Below are positions 26,299 through 33,112 of a stretch of DNA of 61,757 nucleotides, in pieces (position 1 is the first letter of the stretch; every line of letters begins with the position of its first letter). The translations under genes and the position numbers were made by a program. Under the pieces are notes generated by a model that ran no database searches, was not told the DNA's origin, and saw nothing but the letters and a program-made list of their open reading frames with translations. This stretch comes from a virus, in the IMG/VR virus record IMGVR_UViG_3300030098_005510, positions 1 through 61,757 of that record; one strand, written 5' to 3'.

Positions 26299-26940
26299 AT
26301 GAATGGTGACATCAAAATCGGTAAGTTGTTGTGTGATGAGGATATCATCACTAAAAGACAACTCAACAAAGCCTTACAAGTTCAGGTAAAAGGAGACAAA
26401 CGTACTATTGGTGAAATACTTGTAGACCAAGGTTTTTGCGATTTTGATGACATCACTAACGCATTATTAAACCACGATTCAGACACGGAGAAACACGAAG
26501 AAAAGTCAGAAAAGATACATGTTGAACCCACGCCAATAAAAGAAAAACCTAAAGAAAAATCAAAATCAAAGAAAAAAGAACCTATAGAAATAAGTGAAGA
26601 TAAAGTATTAGATACTAAATTCACATTATCTGTACAAACAATGATAGCAGCTGGAACTGGTCTAGCTTCATTGATTGGTATGTGGTATACTCTACAAGGT
26701 GAAATTGAAGAAGCAAAAGAATTACCTAAAATAGATATAGAAAAAATTTTTACGGATGAATACCCATCCAAACCTGATGGTCATAATTGGCCACGGTCAT
26801 ATGAACAATATAAGAACCAAGTTGGAGGTCTACAAGAAGATATGGATGCTGTATATGACGCACTAGATGAGTATGAAGAACTCATCAAAGAATTACAAAA
26901 AGATATCAAAGACCTTGAACGAAGGAAAAGGGATAAATAG
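26299..26940 (+). CDS. Membrane protein with GspE/MshE N-terminal-like domain (213 aa)
   Basis: Residues about 5-60 form two similar half-repeats, IGKLLCDEDIITKRQLNKAL and IGEILVDQGFCDFDDITNAL. This is the pattern of the MshEN/GspE N-terminal domain, which in some type IV pilus and type II secretion ATPases binds c-di-GMP. A Lys/Glu-rich linker (60-100), one transmembrane helix (about 109-131) and an acidic coiled-coil C-terminus (about 175-213) follow. The ATPase domain is absent. Its place in a module with four pilin-like genes suggests it engages a host pilus or secretion machine, but this is inference. The start abuts the stop of the Cys-rich peptide. Confidence 0.6.
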   Translation: MNGDIKIGKLLCDEDIITKRQLNKALQVQVKGDKRTIGEILVDQGFCDFDDITNALLNHDSDTEKHEEKSEKIHVEPTPIKEKPKEKSKSKKKEPIEISEDKVLDTKFTLSVQTMIAAGTGLASLIGMWYTLQGEIEEAKELPKIDIEKIFTDEYPSKPDGHNWPRSYEQYKNQVGGLQEDMDAVYDALDEYEELIKELQKDIKDLERRKRDK

Positions 26941-26949
26941 GAGTCTGTT

Positions 26950-27324
26950 ATGAGAAACATATTAACATTATTACTATTTCTGTCTGTTACATTTTCACAA
27001 GTAAATGACAAGAACTTCAAATCAGAAATCAATGGCGGAATAGTAGTTGCTATCTTTTCATCTGAATGGCAAGAACAAGATGTCGATGAAAAGATACTGA
27101 AGGGTGTTAGTGGATATCAAGATTGTAAAATAATTAGAGTCAAGAGTGAAGATGCTCCGAAGGTTGTAAAAAAATTAAGATTTAGAAACTTTCCATCAAT
27201 GGCATTATTCTATGATGGTTCTAAGAAAGAAACTTGGAAGGCTGATATGGATGGTGAACTTGATATCAGTAATAAAGATATAAAAGGTGCTATAGATGAT
27301 ATTTTATCAGAAGATGTATTTTAG
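26950..27324 (+). CDS. Periplasmic thioredoxin-fold protein without CxxC (124 aa)
   Basis: The signal peptide MRNILTLLLFLSVTFSQ is followed by a small thioredoxin-like domain: IVVAIFSSEWQEQ in the position of the WCxxC loop, and a cis-Pro-type motif FRNFPSMALFYDGSK. Both active-site Cys are replaced, so it cannot be a disulfide exchanger; it may be a chaperone or a binding protein. A single Cys remains (about position 51). AGGAG overlaps the previous stop, 8 bases before ATG 26950. Confidence 0.6.
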   Translation: MRNILTLLLFLSVTFSQVNDKNFKSEINGGIVVAIFSSEWQEQDVDEKILKGVSGYQDCKIIRVKSEDAPKVVKKLRFRNFPSMALFYDGSKKETWKADMDGELDISNKDIKGAIDDILSEDVF

Positions 27325-27333
27325 GAGAACAAA

Positions 27334-27897
27334 ATGAAAAAACTACTTTTACTTTCTTTTTTACTATTTTCACTCAGTTGTGAAGATTACAGAGAGGAGT
27401 CCTCAGAACCATCTATGCAGTTATGGGTAAATGGTGACTACATAAATCCGTACACTTATTATAAACAAATAAATACTTATGGTGAGAAAAAAGTAGGTGA
27501 TGATGGCAAAATCAAAAAACTATTTGTTCTTCATTTACAAAGAGAAATAGGTAGAGTTTTACCAGAGTTAGAACACTACGCTGGTATATGGTATGATGAA
27601 GATGGTGAGGATAATAAAGCGTTAATCGATGCGGGTTTGTATCTGAACTATGGACCAACGGATACATTGGCTCACACAAGAGAACAAACGATGAACATGG
27701 AGATTATTGGTAGCTTAGACTATACAGAATTCGCACAATCAGAAATATATGTAAATGATGATAATAAAATTTCAGGAATGGCTAATGGTAAGTTTTTTAA
27801 TCCATATAGAAATGAAATGCAAATTGGGTTACTAATTTTTGAGAATATAGAAATCGGAACAGATCCGGAAGCTACATTTTATCAAGGAGATTATTGA
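27334..27897 (+). CDS. Lipoprotein of unknown function (187 aa)
   Basis: The signal sequence MKKLLLLSFLLFSLSC ends in an LSLSC lipobox, with Cys16 as the lipidation site, followed by acidic EDYREE. The mature domain is soluble and mixed alpha/beta, with acidic beta-type sequence and no recognised family. Asp/Glu after the Cys may influence its retention, but sorting rules for the unknown host are not certain. AGGAGAACAAA precedes the ATG. It sits within a run of exported proteins and may be an envelope partner of the barrel or the pilin-like proteins. Confidence 0.65.
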   Translation: MKKLLLLSFLLFSLSCEDYREESSEPSMQLWVNGDYINPYTYYKQINTYGEKKVGDDGKIKKLFVLHLQREIGRVLPELEHYAGIWYDEDGEDNKALIDAGLYLNYGPTDTLAHTREQTMNMEIIGSLDYTEFAQSEIYVNDDNKISGMANGKFFNPYRNEMQIGLLIFENIEIGTDPEATFYQGDY

Positions 27898-28163
27898 TGA
27901 GTAAATTTAATGATTTTATGTTACAATGGGGTGTGGATAAGTTTTTACATTTTATGGCAGGTGCTGCTGGATTTGCTATAACAGAGTCGTGGATAGTGTT
28001 GAGTATACTAGCATTTGGTAAAGAAATATATGATAAATACAATTCATCAAGTGGTTGGAGTAATCCTGATGCCTTTGCTACTGTGTTGGGTGGTGTTGTA
28101 GCATTTGTTGGTATTATTTGTTGGGATTTTGTTACAAGTAAATTACCGTTTGTAATTTATTGA
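27897..28163 (+). CDS. Small integral membrane protein, YfiM/DUF2279-like (88 aa)
   Basis: ATG 27897 overlaps the previous TGA and has AAGGAG 10 bases upstream, so it is chosen over TTG 27894. The pattern DKFLHFMAGAAGFAI, then KEIYDKYN, a Gly/Ser loop, DAFATVLGGVVAFVG and a final hydrophobic helix resembles the YfiM/DUF2279 family of small membrane proteins. It is similar in plan to the protein at 24631. A stem-loop and intrinsic terminator follow, so it ends a transcription unit. A holin role is possible but not shown. Confidence 0.6.
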   Translation: MSKFNDFMLQWGVDKFLHFMAGAAGFAITESWIVLSILAFGKEIYDKYNSSSGWSNPDAFATVLGGVVAFVGIICWDFVTSKLPFVIY

Positions 28164-28183
28164 TACACTTTGTAACAAGTGTA
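28164..28183 (+). other. Short hairpin after the stop codon
   Basis: TACACTT (28164-28170) and AAGTGTA (28177-28183) form a perfect 7-bp stem with a 6-base loop immediately after the TGA. It precedes the intrinsic terminator by 8 bases and may add to 3'-end stability. Confidence 0.45.
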
Positions 28184-28191
28184 ACATTTTG

Positions 28192-28219
28192 AAAACCTCA
28201 TTTTTAAATGGGGTTTTTT
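28192..28219 (+). terminator. Intrinsic terminator
   Basis: AAAACCTCAT (28192-28201) pairs with ATGGGGTTTT (28208-28217) with one G-U pair, extendable through the TTT/AAA inside, and runs into TTTTTT. It separates the barrel/lipoprotein unit from the pilin unit. It is the clearest terminator in the window. Confidence 0.85.
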
Positions 28220-28288
28220 ATTTATACTCTAAATTCAATAATATCAACATTACAAAAAAAAATAAAAAAATTGGCAAAAACAAACACT

Positions 28289-28314
28289 TTGGTACAGTTA
28301 TTGTACTATATAAG
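28289..28314 (+). promoter_or_regulatory. Promoter/operator candidate for the pilin genes
   Basis: After the terminator, an AT-rich tract leads to TACTATATAAG (28304-28314), a plausible -10 region; no good -35 is found at 17 bases. A perfect inverted repeat GTACA-GTTAT-TGTAC (28292-28306) overlaps it and could be an operator or activator site replacing a -35. ATG 28341 follows with AGGAGAGC upstream. Confidence 0.4.
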
Positions 28315-28340
28315 TAACAACAACATATAGGAGAGCTGAA

Positions 28341-28979
28341 ATGTTCAAATCAATAAAAAAATACTTTAAAGGTCGTAGTGGTCAGTCACTCGCTGAATTT
28401 GCAGTAACAACTGCTATGATGGCCACACTTGCTACCACTGCTGCACCTAAATTTTCCGGTGTTGGAGAAGGTGCTAAGGAAAAGAAAACTCTTGCTGATA
28501 TCGATAAGATAATGAAATCAGCTAACAATTTTTATAATGCTAAGGTAACATCAGAAGGTCGTGGTAGATTTCCTGGTCAGGTAAAGTACAACGAAAGTGT
28601 ACCTGATAATAATGGTGGATATGCTAACGAAGATTTACTTCTCGCGAGTATCGATGTATTCGAAACTTTTGAAAGTGAAGAAGCATCCAAATGGGCTTCT
28701 GTGTTTGGAACAGCAAATTTAGAATCACCAGCACCACAAGGTTCTTCTGTGAATGTATCAGAAGATGATGATAATGATGGTTCATTTGATCTTACAGCTG
28801 GTGCCGAAGAGTTCTTGAATGAGTTTGGTGGTAATGCTATCAAATCACCTTTCCAGGATGGTCACTATATCTACACAGTAATTGCTGGTGGTGGAAGTGG
28901 ACAACAATCCTATTCTCCAATTCTTTATATTGCAGATTTGGAAAGTCCAAAGAACTTTAACAAAAAATTACAACCTTAA
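28341..28979 (+). CDS. Type IV pilin-like protein with noncanonical leader (212 aa)
   Basis: A basic 14-residue leader (MFKSIKKYFKGRSG) ends in Gly before QSLAEFAVTTAMMATLATTA. This gives a prepilin-peptidase site G^Q, Glu at mature position 5 and a hydrophobic helix, then a soluble domain of about 170 residues. The helix has fewer large hydrophobic residues than classical pilins. It is the largest of four successive pilin-like proteins and has its own promoter region after a terminator, so it could be the major subunit. Maturation would depend on host prepilin peptidase, since none is encoded in this window. Confidence 0.7.
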   Translation: MFKSIKKYFKGRSGQSLAEFAVTTAMMATLATTAAPKFSGVGEGAKEKKTLADIDKIMKSANNFYNAKVTSEGRGRFPGQVKYNESVPDNNGGYANEDLLLASIDVFETFESEEASKWASVFGTANLESPAPQGSSVNVSEDDDNDGSFDLTAGAEEFLNEFGGNAIKSPFQDGHYIYTVIAGGGSGQQSYSPILYIADLESPKNFNKKLQP

Positions 28980-29009
28980 AATCAGACTCGAAATCGAGCG
29001 GAGAATACA

Positions 29010-29441
29010 ATGAATAACAAAGGATTCACATTAATAGAACTAATAATGGTTACTATCATTTTAGGGATTCTCGCAGCAGTAGCTATACCAAGATATGTTG
29101 GTGTAGTAGACAAAGCAGAACAGGCTGCAGAAGATGCAATAATATCTTCTGTTAAGGCTGGTTTGGAAAACTATGCTGTCGAACAACTTCTTGATAATGG
29201 TAGAAAGAGTTGGCCAACCCATCCTTTTGATGCTTTAGACCAAGTACCAGTAGGATACGATTCAACAGATGTTGATAATGCTGATACCGATGGCGAGTGG
29301 ACATTCAATACCACAACCAACAAAATCACACACCAACGAAAAGATAACACTCGTTATGCTTGGGCTTATGACAAAGGAGTTCAAACAGGTGACAATGCTG
29401 GTGTTGGTTCAATTGGTACTAGAGAAGCTATTGTAGATTAG
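29010..29441 (+). CDS. Type IV pilin / GspG-like pseudopilin (143 aa)
   Basis: Canonical class III signal: MNNKG^FTLIEL followed by IMVTIILGILAAVAIPRYVG, with Glu5 and the IPR motif. The soluble domain has SWPTHPFDAL and DGEWTFNTTTNKITHQR, both echoed in the pilin-like protein at 29899, so these two are paralogues. Length and features match small pseudopilins of type II secretion or minor pilins. GCGGAGAA precedes the ATG, and a small CTCG-AAAT-CGAG hairpin (28987-28998) lies just before that site and may modulate initiation. Confidence 0.85.
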   Translation: MNNKGFTLIELIMVTIILGILAAVAIPRYVGVVDKAEQAAEDAIISSVKAGLENYAVEQLLDNGRKSWPTHPFDALDQVPVGYDSTDVDNADTDGEWTFNTTTNKITHQRKDNTRYAWAYDKGVQTGDNAGVGSIGTREAIVD

Positions 29442-29452
29442 AGGGGATACCA

Positions 29453-29899
29453 ATGAGAAACTCAAATGCTGGTTTCACATTGGCAGAGATGGTTGTTAGT
29501 ATTGCATTAGTGGGAGTAGTAATGTCATTTGCTATTCCCACTTTTAGTAATGTGACTATGGATACCCAACGACAAATTAATCTTGCCAATATGTCAATTA
29601 TAAAAGATACATTTTTGAGATATTATCAAGAGACACATATGAAAGGTAATCCTCAACTTCCTACAGAGCCAGAAAATAATTTATTAGATGGAGAATATCG
29701 TCAAATAGTATTATCTGATGGTAGAACTCCTAATCATTTGTTTAGTGGAGATTTGCCATTCAATTCCAATCAAAATGCATTTAGATATGAAATAAAATCA
29801 GATACATCCGAGCAAGGATATATAACCAAACTATTTATTATTAGTGATGTGGACGAAGATAGTCCATCATATGAGGAATATATAATCGGAGAAATCTAG
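29453..29899 (+). CDS. Type IV pilin-like / GspH/I-type pseudopilin (148 aa)
   Basis: Class III signal NAG^FTLAEMVVSIALVGVVMS, with Glu5 and a hydrophobic helix ending in AIPTF. The soluble domain starts with a polar helix (NLANMSIIKDTFLRYYQETH) and continues with beta-type sequence. The AEMVVS pattern resembles minor pseudopilins (GspH/I) more than major ones. Its stop shares a base with the next start (GTG at 29899), which suggests coupled translation of subunits of one filament tip. Confidence 0.82.
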   Translation: MRNSNAGFTLAEMVVSIALVGVVMSFAIPTFSNVTMDTQRQINLANMSIIKDTFLRYYQETHMKGNPQLPTEPENNLLDGEYRQIVLSDGRTPNHLFSGDLPFNSNQNAFRYEIKSDTSEQGYITKLFIISDVDEDSPSYEEYIIGEI

Positions 29900-30294
29900 T
29901 GAGTAAAGGCTACACTTTATTTGAACTTGTGGTGGTGATTTTATTGATTGGAATATTAACTGCTGTGGCTATTCCAAGATTTGAAAAAAGAATTGAATTA
30001 GAAGAATTAAAAGCAGAAAAACAATTTGCTCATCGATTGTGGGAAGAGTTAGAACTGTATGCCGATATTCAAAAAGAATTAACAGACATCGATGTATGGC
30101 CTGACCATCCATTATCAGTATTAGGTCGTACAAGAGGTGTCATTGTTACTCACGAGTTAGGTATACCTGATGAAGATAATGAGTGGCAATTTGATGGGAC
30201 TAAACTATATCATAGGAGAATGAATAATGAGATTTGGTATTTTGAATACAACCCTAATAATTTTTATTTGTCTGAACTTCCAATTAAGTTATAG
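29899..30294 (+). CDS. Type IV pilin / GspG-like pseudopilin (131 aa)
   Basis: GTG start at 29899 gives MSKG^YTLFEL, then VVVILLIGILTAVAIPRFEK, with Glu5 present. The motifs VWPDHPLSVLGRTRG and NEWQFDGTKLYHRRMN parallel SWPTHPFDAL and GEWTFNTTTNKITHQR in the 29010 protein, showing recent common ancestry. The gene overlaps the next one by 68 bases, in a different frame. With 28341, 29010 and 29453 it makes a four-gene pilin-like cluster. Confidence 0.83.
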   Translation: MSKGYTLFELVVVILLIGILTAVAIPRFEKRIELEELKAEKQFAHRLWEELELYADIQKELTDIDVWPDHPLSVLGRTRGVIVTHELGIPDEDNEWQFDGTKLYHRRMNNEIWYFEYNPNNFYLSELPIKL

Positions 30295-30841
30295 TCAAGA
30301 TGTACAAAGAACATCTGAAATCAAAAGAGATGTTGCTTATGGACAAGATTGTGATGATACAGAATATCGTAATGAATGGGGAACACCAAATTGGAAAAAC
30401 TATGGTAAGTGGTTAAGTGAATGTGATTCAATTCGTACTGTAAATTTAGATAAAGAGTTTGCCGAAAGAGACAGAATAAAAAGACTGAAGAAAGCAAAAC
30501 AAGATAGTATTGATATGGTCGAGATGCAATCAATAGAATTAGATTTAGACGCTATGTGGGAAAATACAGTATGGGAAGAGATTCAAGAAATTGGAGAAGA
30601 AGTAATCTACGAAACAGAATACATAACAGCTGTTGCCGGTGTTCGTGGAGCAGAAGCAGAGGACGAAGCATTAGAACATTTATATTATAGAAAAAGCATG
30701 AAAGGTTTGGCAAAATTAGACATACAAAAGGCATTAGGTAAGTTAATTTTAAGAAGAGAAAAAATATCAGACGACCACAAAGATGCCAAAAAAATAGATG
30801 GTTACATATCTCAGTTAAAACTTAAATTGAAAAAAGTTTAA
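30227..30841 (+). CDS. Secreted helical protein of unknown function (204 aa)
   Basis: ATG 30227 lies 68 bases inside the preceding pilin gene, supported by AGGAG about 9 bases upstream and by the signal peptide that starts there (MRFGILNTTLIIFICLNF, ending SYSQ). The mature protein is charged and helical, with RDRIKRLKKAKQDSIDMVE in the middle and a C-terminal part with ITAVAGVRGAEAEDEALEHL. Only one Cys pair candidate is present (CDDTEY and SECDS). It probably acts in the periplasm with the pilin-like proteins. Family not recognised. Confidence 0.6.
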   Translation: MRFGILNTTLIIFICLNFQLSYSQDVQRTSEIKRDVAYGQDCDDTEYRNEWGTPNWKNYGKWLSECDSIRTVNLDKEFAERDRIKRLKKAKQDSIDMVEMQSIELDLDAMWENTVWEEIQEIGEEVIYETEYITAVAGVRGAEAEDEALEHLYYRKSMKGLAKLDIQKALGKLILRREKISDDHKDAKKIDGYISQLKLKLKKV

Positions 30842-30864
30842 AGCATTTCTTTCGTATTTTCATT

Positions 30865-30877
30865 ATATTTATAAATG
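30865..30877 (+). promoter_or_regulatory. Late promoter before the internal-protein genes
   Basis: ATATTTATAAATG, with TATAAATG (30870-30877) one base off the T4 late consensus. The gene's ATG begins 2 bases after the motif, the same spacing as at 39783-39795. No ribosome site is visible between them. Confidence 0.55.
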
Positions 30878-30879
30878 TA

Positions 30880-31242
30880 ATGGTACATCTAAAAGACATA
30901 TTTCTAGAACTCATTGAAGATAATTCTTGCATTTACTGTGGTGAAATCGTTGATGAAAATTTAAGACAATGGTTTCAAAAAGGTGGTAAAGGTGGAACAA
31001 CTTCTGGTGGTTGGGATAGGTATGGTTCTGATGGACAAAAACTTGGAAAGTGTGGTGCAGGAAAAAAAGGTGGTGCTTATGCTGCTTGTTTGAGTGCCGA
31101 AAAAGCTCGTAAGCTTGGTAAAAAGGGAAGAGCATCTTTCGTAAGAAGAAAAAGAGCAGCTCAGAAAAAGGGTGGTGATGCGAAAAAAGGTGGTGAAAAA
31201 AGAAAAGCCCAAAAGTCAATCAAGGTTAAAACTGGTGCCTAA
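30880..31242 (+). CDS. Basic protein, DUF5872-like, with predicted capsid-targeting leader (120 aa)
   Basis: The leader MVHLKDIFLE ends with F-L-E at residue 10, with a second candidate LIE site at 13. It matches the leaders of four genes that follow. The body has a CIYCGE pair, then WDRYGSDGQKLGKCGAGKKG, YAACLSAEKARKLGKKG and a very basic C-terminus of Arg, Lys and Gly. The WDRY...C...C...RRKRAAQ pattern is that of DUF5872-type proteins of marine phages. A basic, DNA-neutralising internal head protein fits. It follows a late promoter and overlaps the next gene (TAATG). Confidence 0.65.
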   Translation: MVHLKDIFLELIEDNSCIYCGEIVDENLRQWFQKGGKGGTTSGGWDRYGSDGQKLGKCGAGKKGGAYAACLSAEKARKLGKKGRASFVRRKRAAQKKGGDAKKGGEKRKAQKSIKVKTGA

Positions 31243-32372
31243 TGTCTTTACCTTGTGGATACAAAAGTAATACCGAGACTGTAGCTCAGTATAGAAAGAG
31301 ATGTGGTCCTAGACCATTGGGTATGATAGGTAAGGTTCATGAAGGAGATGACAAGTTAGAGTTGATAAAGTTGTATAATAAAGCTCTCAAAATGATGCCT
31401 AACTCACCTGCACAAAAAAAGATAAGAAAACAGATTTCTGCTTTACGAAAAAAATTAAAAATGGATGAGGCACCAAGAAAACCTCGAAAGAAAGGTCAAC
31501 CAGCTGGTTCAAAAAAACACTCGGATTTATACACGGATGAAAATCCAAAGGGAACAATACACGGGCTAAAGTTTGCTACCGTAAAGGATGCTCAAAAGTC
31601 AGTCAGTAAAATAAAGGGTAGTGGAAAAACCCATGCTCATAAAATACAGGCAGCTATAGCTATGGAACAAAGAGCAAGGGCAGCTGGTAAGAAAAGTGCT
31701 GCTGGTGTGTATAGAAAATTTATTAACCAAATGAAAAAAAAGACTAAACAACGAAATGAAGGTTGGTCGGACAAATATAAGAAAAGTATCGACTGTAATA
31801 ACCCAAAAGGATTTAGTCAAAAAGCACATTGTGCTGGAAGAAAAAAACGAGAGAATAAGATGAGTTTAAAGTTAGAACAGTTAGTAGGAAAGGTTATTAC
31901 AGAAGAACAATTTGATGAGGCAGCTGGTAAGAAGGATGCTTGTTATCATAAGGTTAAAGCTCGTTACGATGTTTGGCCATCAGCATATGCTAGTGGTGCT
32001 CTCGTCAAATGTCGTAAAGTAGGTGCTAAAAATTGGGGTAATAAAAGTAAGAAAGAGTCTTATGATATATGGGCAGAAGATGGTTCATTTGGATATACAA
32101 TGACAGGTTTAGTTGAAGCTGAGTATCAAGGTCGTAAAGTAAAACTTAATAAACCAATGCAAGGTGATTCTAAAAAGTTCAAAGTTTATGTTAAAAATGA
32201 TAAGGGTAATGTGGTAAAGGTAAACTTTGGACAAGGCGGTGACGCTAAAGGTGGAACTATGAGAATTAGAAAATCTAATCCTAAGGCAAGAGCCAACTTT
32301 AGAGCAAGGCATAATTGCGATAATCCAGGACCAAAATACAAGGCCAGATATTGGAGTTGTAAAAAATGGTAA
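31242..32372 (+). CDS. Multi-module basic protein, possible prohead polyprotein (376 aa)
   Basis: Several modules in order: an N-terminal Cys segment (MSLPCGYKSNTETVAQYRKR), a helical basic domain with KHSDLYTDENPKGTIHGLKF and THAHKIQAAIAMEQRARAAG (DUF5824-like), a segment starting MSLKLEQLVGKVITEE, a DUF5872-like part (ACYHKVKARYDVWPSAYASG) and a C-terminal basic domain with NFRARHNCDN and KARYWSCKKW. Candidate prohead-protease sites of T4 form (I/L-x-E) sit between modules: ITE before EQFDEA, and LVE before AEYQGRK. I infer an internal head or core protein that may be cut into pieces. It lacks the ten-residue leader itself. Confidence 0.55.
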   Translation: MSLPCGYKSNTETVAQYRKRCGPRPLGMIGKVHEGDDKLELIKLYNKALKMMPNSPAQKKIRKQISALRKKLKMDEAPRKPRKKGQPAGSKKHSDLYTDENPKGTIHGLKFATVKDAQKSVSKIKGSGKTHAHKIQAAIAMEQRARAAGKKSAAGVYRKFINQMKKKTKQRNEGWSDKYKKSIDCNNPKGFSQKAHCAGRKKRENKMSLKLEQLVGKVITEEQFDEAAGKKDACYHKVKARYDVWPSAYASGALVKCRKVGAKNWGNKSKKESYDIWAEDGSFGYTMTGLVEAEYQGRKVKLNKPMQGDSKKFKVYVKNDKGNVVKVNFGQGGDAKGGTMRIRKSNPKARANFRARHNCDNPGPKYKARYWSCKKW

Positions 32373-33112
32373 AATTAAAAGACTTACTAACTGAAGGCGT
32401 TTTAGATCCTGGCATACTTAAAGCCGTATTTCTTGCTGGAGGACCTGGTAGTGGTAAAGGTTTTGTTGGAAGTGGATTATTTGGTATTCCAAAAAAAGTA
32501 AATGTATCAGCGTATGGCTTAAAACTTGTAAATCAAGATAAAGAATTAGTTCGTATGTTAAACAAGTATGGATTTGGTACAGACTTAGACGATATGCCAG
32601 AAGAACTATTTAGACAATTGACAGATCCTGATTACGAGGATTATAGTGGCTTACGAGGTAGGGCAAAAGAGTTGACTAGGGATAGACAAAAACTTTATAT
32701 GGAAGGTCGTTTGGGTATGATAATAGACGGTACAGGTCATAAGTTTGATAAGATACGAAAGAGAAAATTAGAATTAGAAGAAATAGGATATGATTGTTTT
32801 ATGGTATTTGTCCATACAGATTTAGAAGTAGCACAAAAAAGAAATATGGAAAGACCAAGAAAACTTAATCCTGAATTAGTAGAAGAATCTTGGAATGATG
32901 TTCAAAAAAATAAAATATACTTTCAAGGTCTTTTTGGAAATGCGAATTTTATGATGGTCGATAATTCAAATACCTTAAGTGAAAAACAAGCTACCAAAAA
33001 ATTTAATATGTTGGTTAAAAAGGGTATTGGTTCTTTTATCAAAAAACCAGTTAAAAACTATCGTGGTAAAAAATGGGTTGAAAGACAACTTATACTTAAA
33101 GGAATAAAATGA
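32366..33112 (+). CDS. P-loop kinase, zeta-toxin-like, with capsid-targeting leader (248 aa)
   Basis: After the leader MVKLKDLLTE, a Walker A motif appears in AVFLAGGPGSGKGFVGSGLF. A later IIDGTGHKFDKIRKRK and VHTDLEVAQKRNMERPRKLN fit the lid and Walker-B regions of zeta-toxin/polynucleotide-kinase-type P-loop kinases. Zeta toxins phosphorylate UDP-GlcNAc; phage relatives may act on other substrates, so the reaction is not assigned. With the leader, it may be carried in the head and injected. The start overlaps the previous gene by 7 bases and GGAG lies 10 bases upstream. Confidence 0.7.
   Translation: MVKLKDLLTEGVLDPGILKAVFLAGGPGSGKGFVGSGLFGIPKKVNVSAYGLKLVNQDKELVRMLNKYGFGTDLDDMPEELFRQLTDPDYEDYSGLRGRAKELTRDRQKLYMEGRLGMIIDGTGHKFDKIRKRKLELEEIGYDCFMVFVHTDLEVAQKRNMERPRKLNPELVEESWNDVQKNKIYFQGLFGNANFMMVDNSNTLSEKQATKKFNMLVKKGIGSFIKKPVKNYRGKKWVERQLILKGIK

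Noticed and set aside
24631-30841. Host chromosomal island or prophage junction
   Set aside because: There is no integrase, attachment repeat, insertion sequence or change in gene orientation, base composition or ribosome-site style at either border; without coverage data this cannot be fully excluded.
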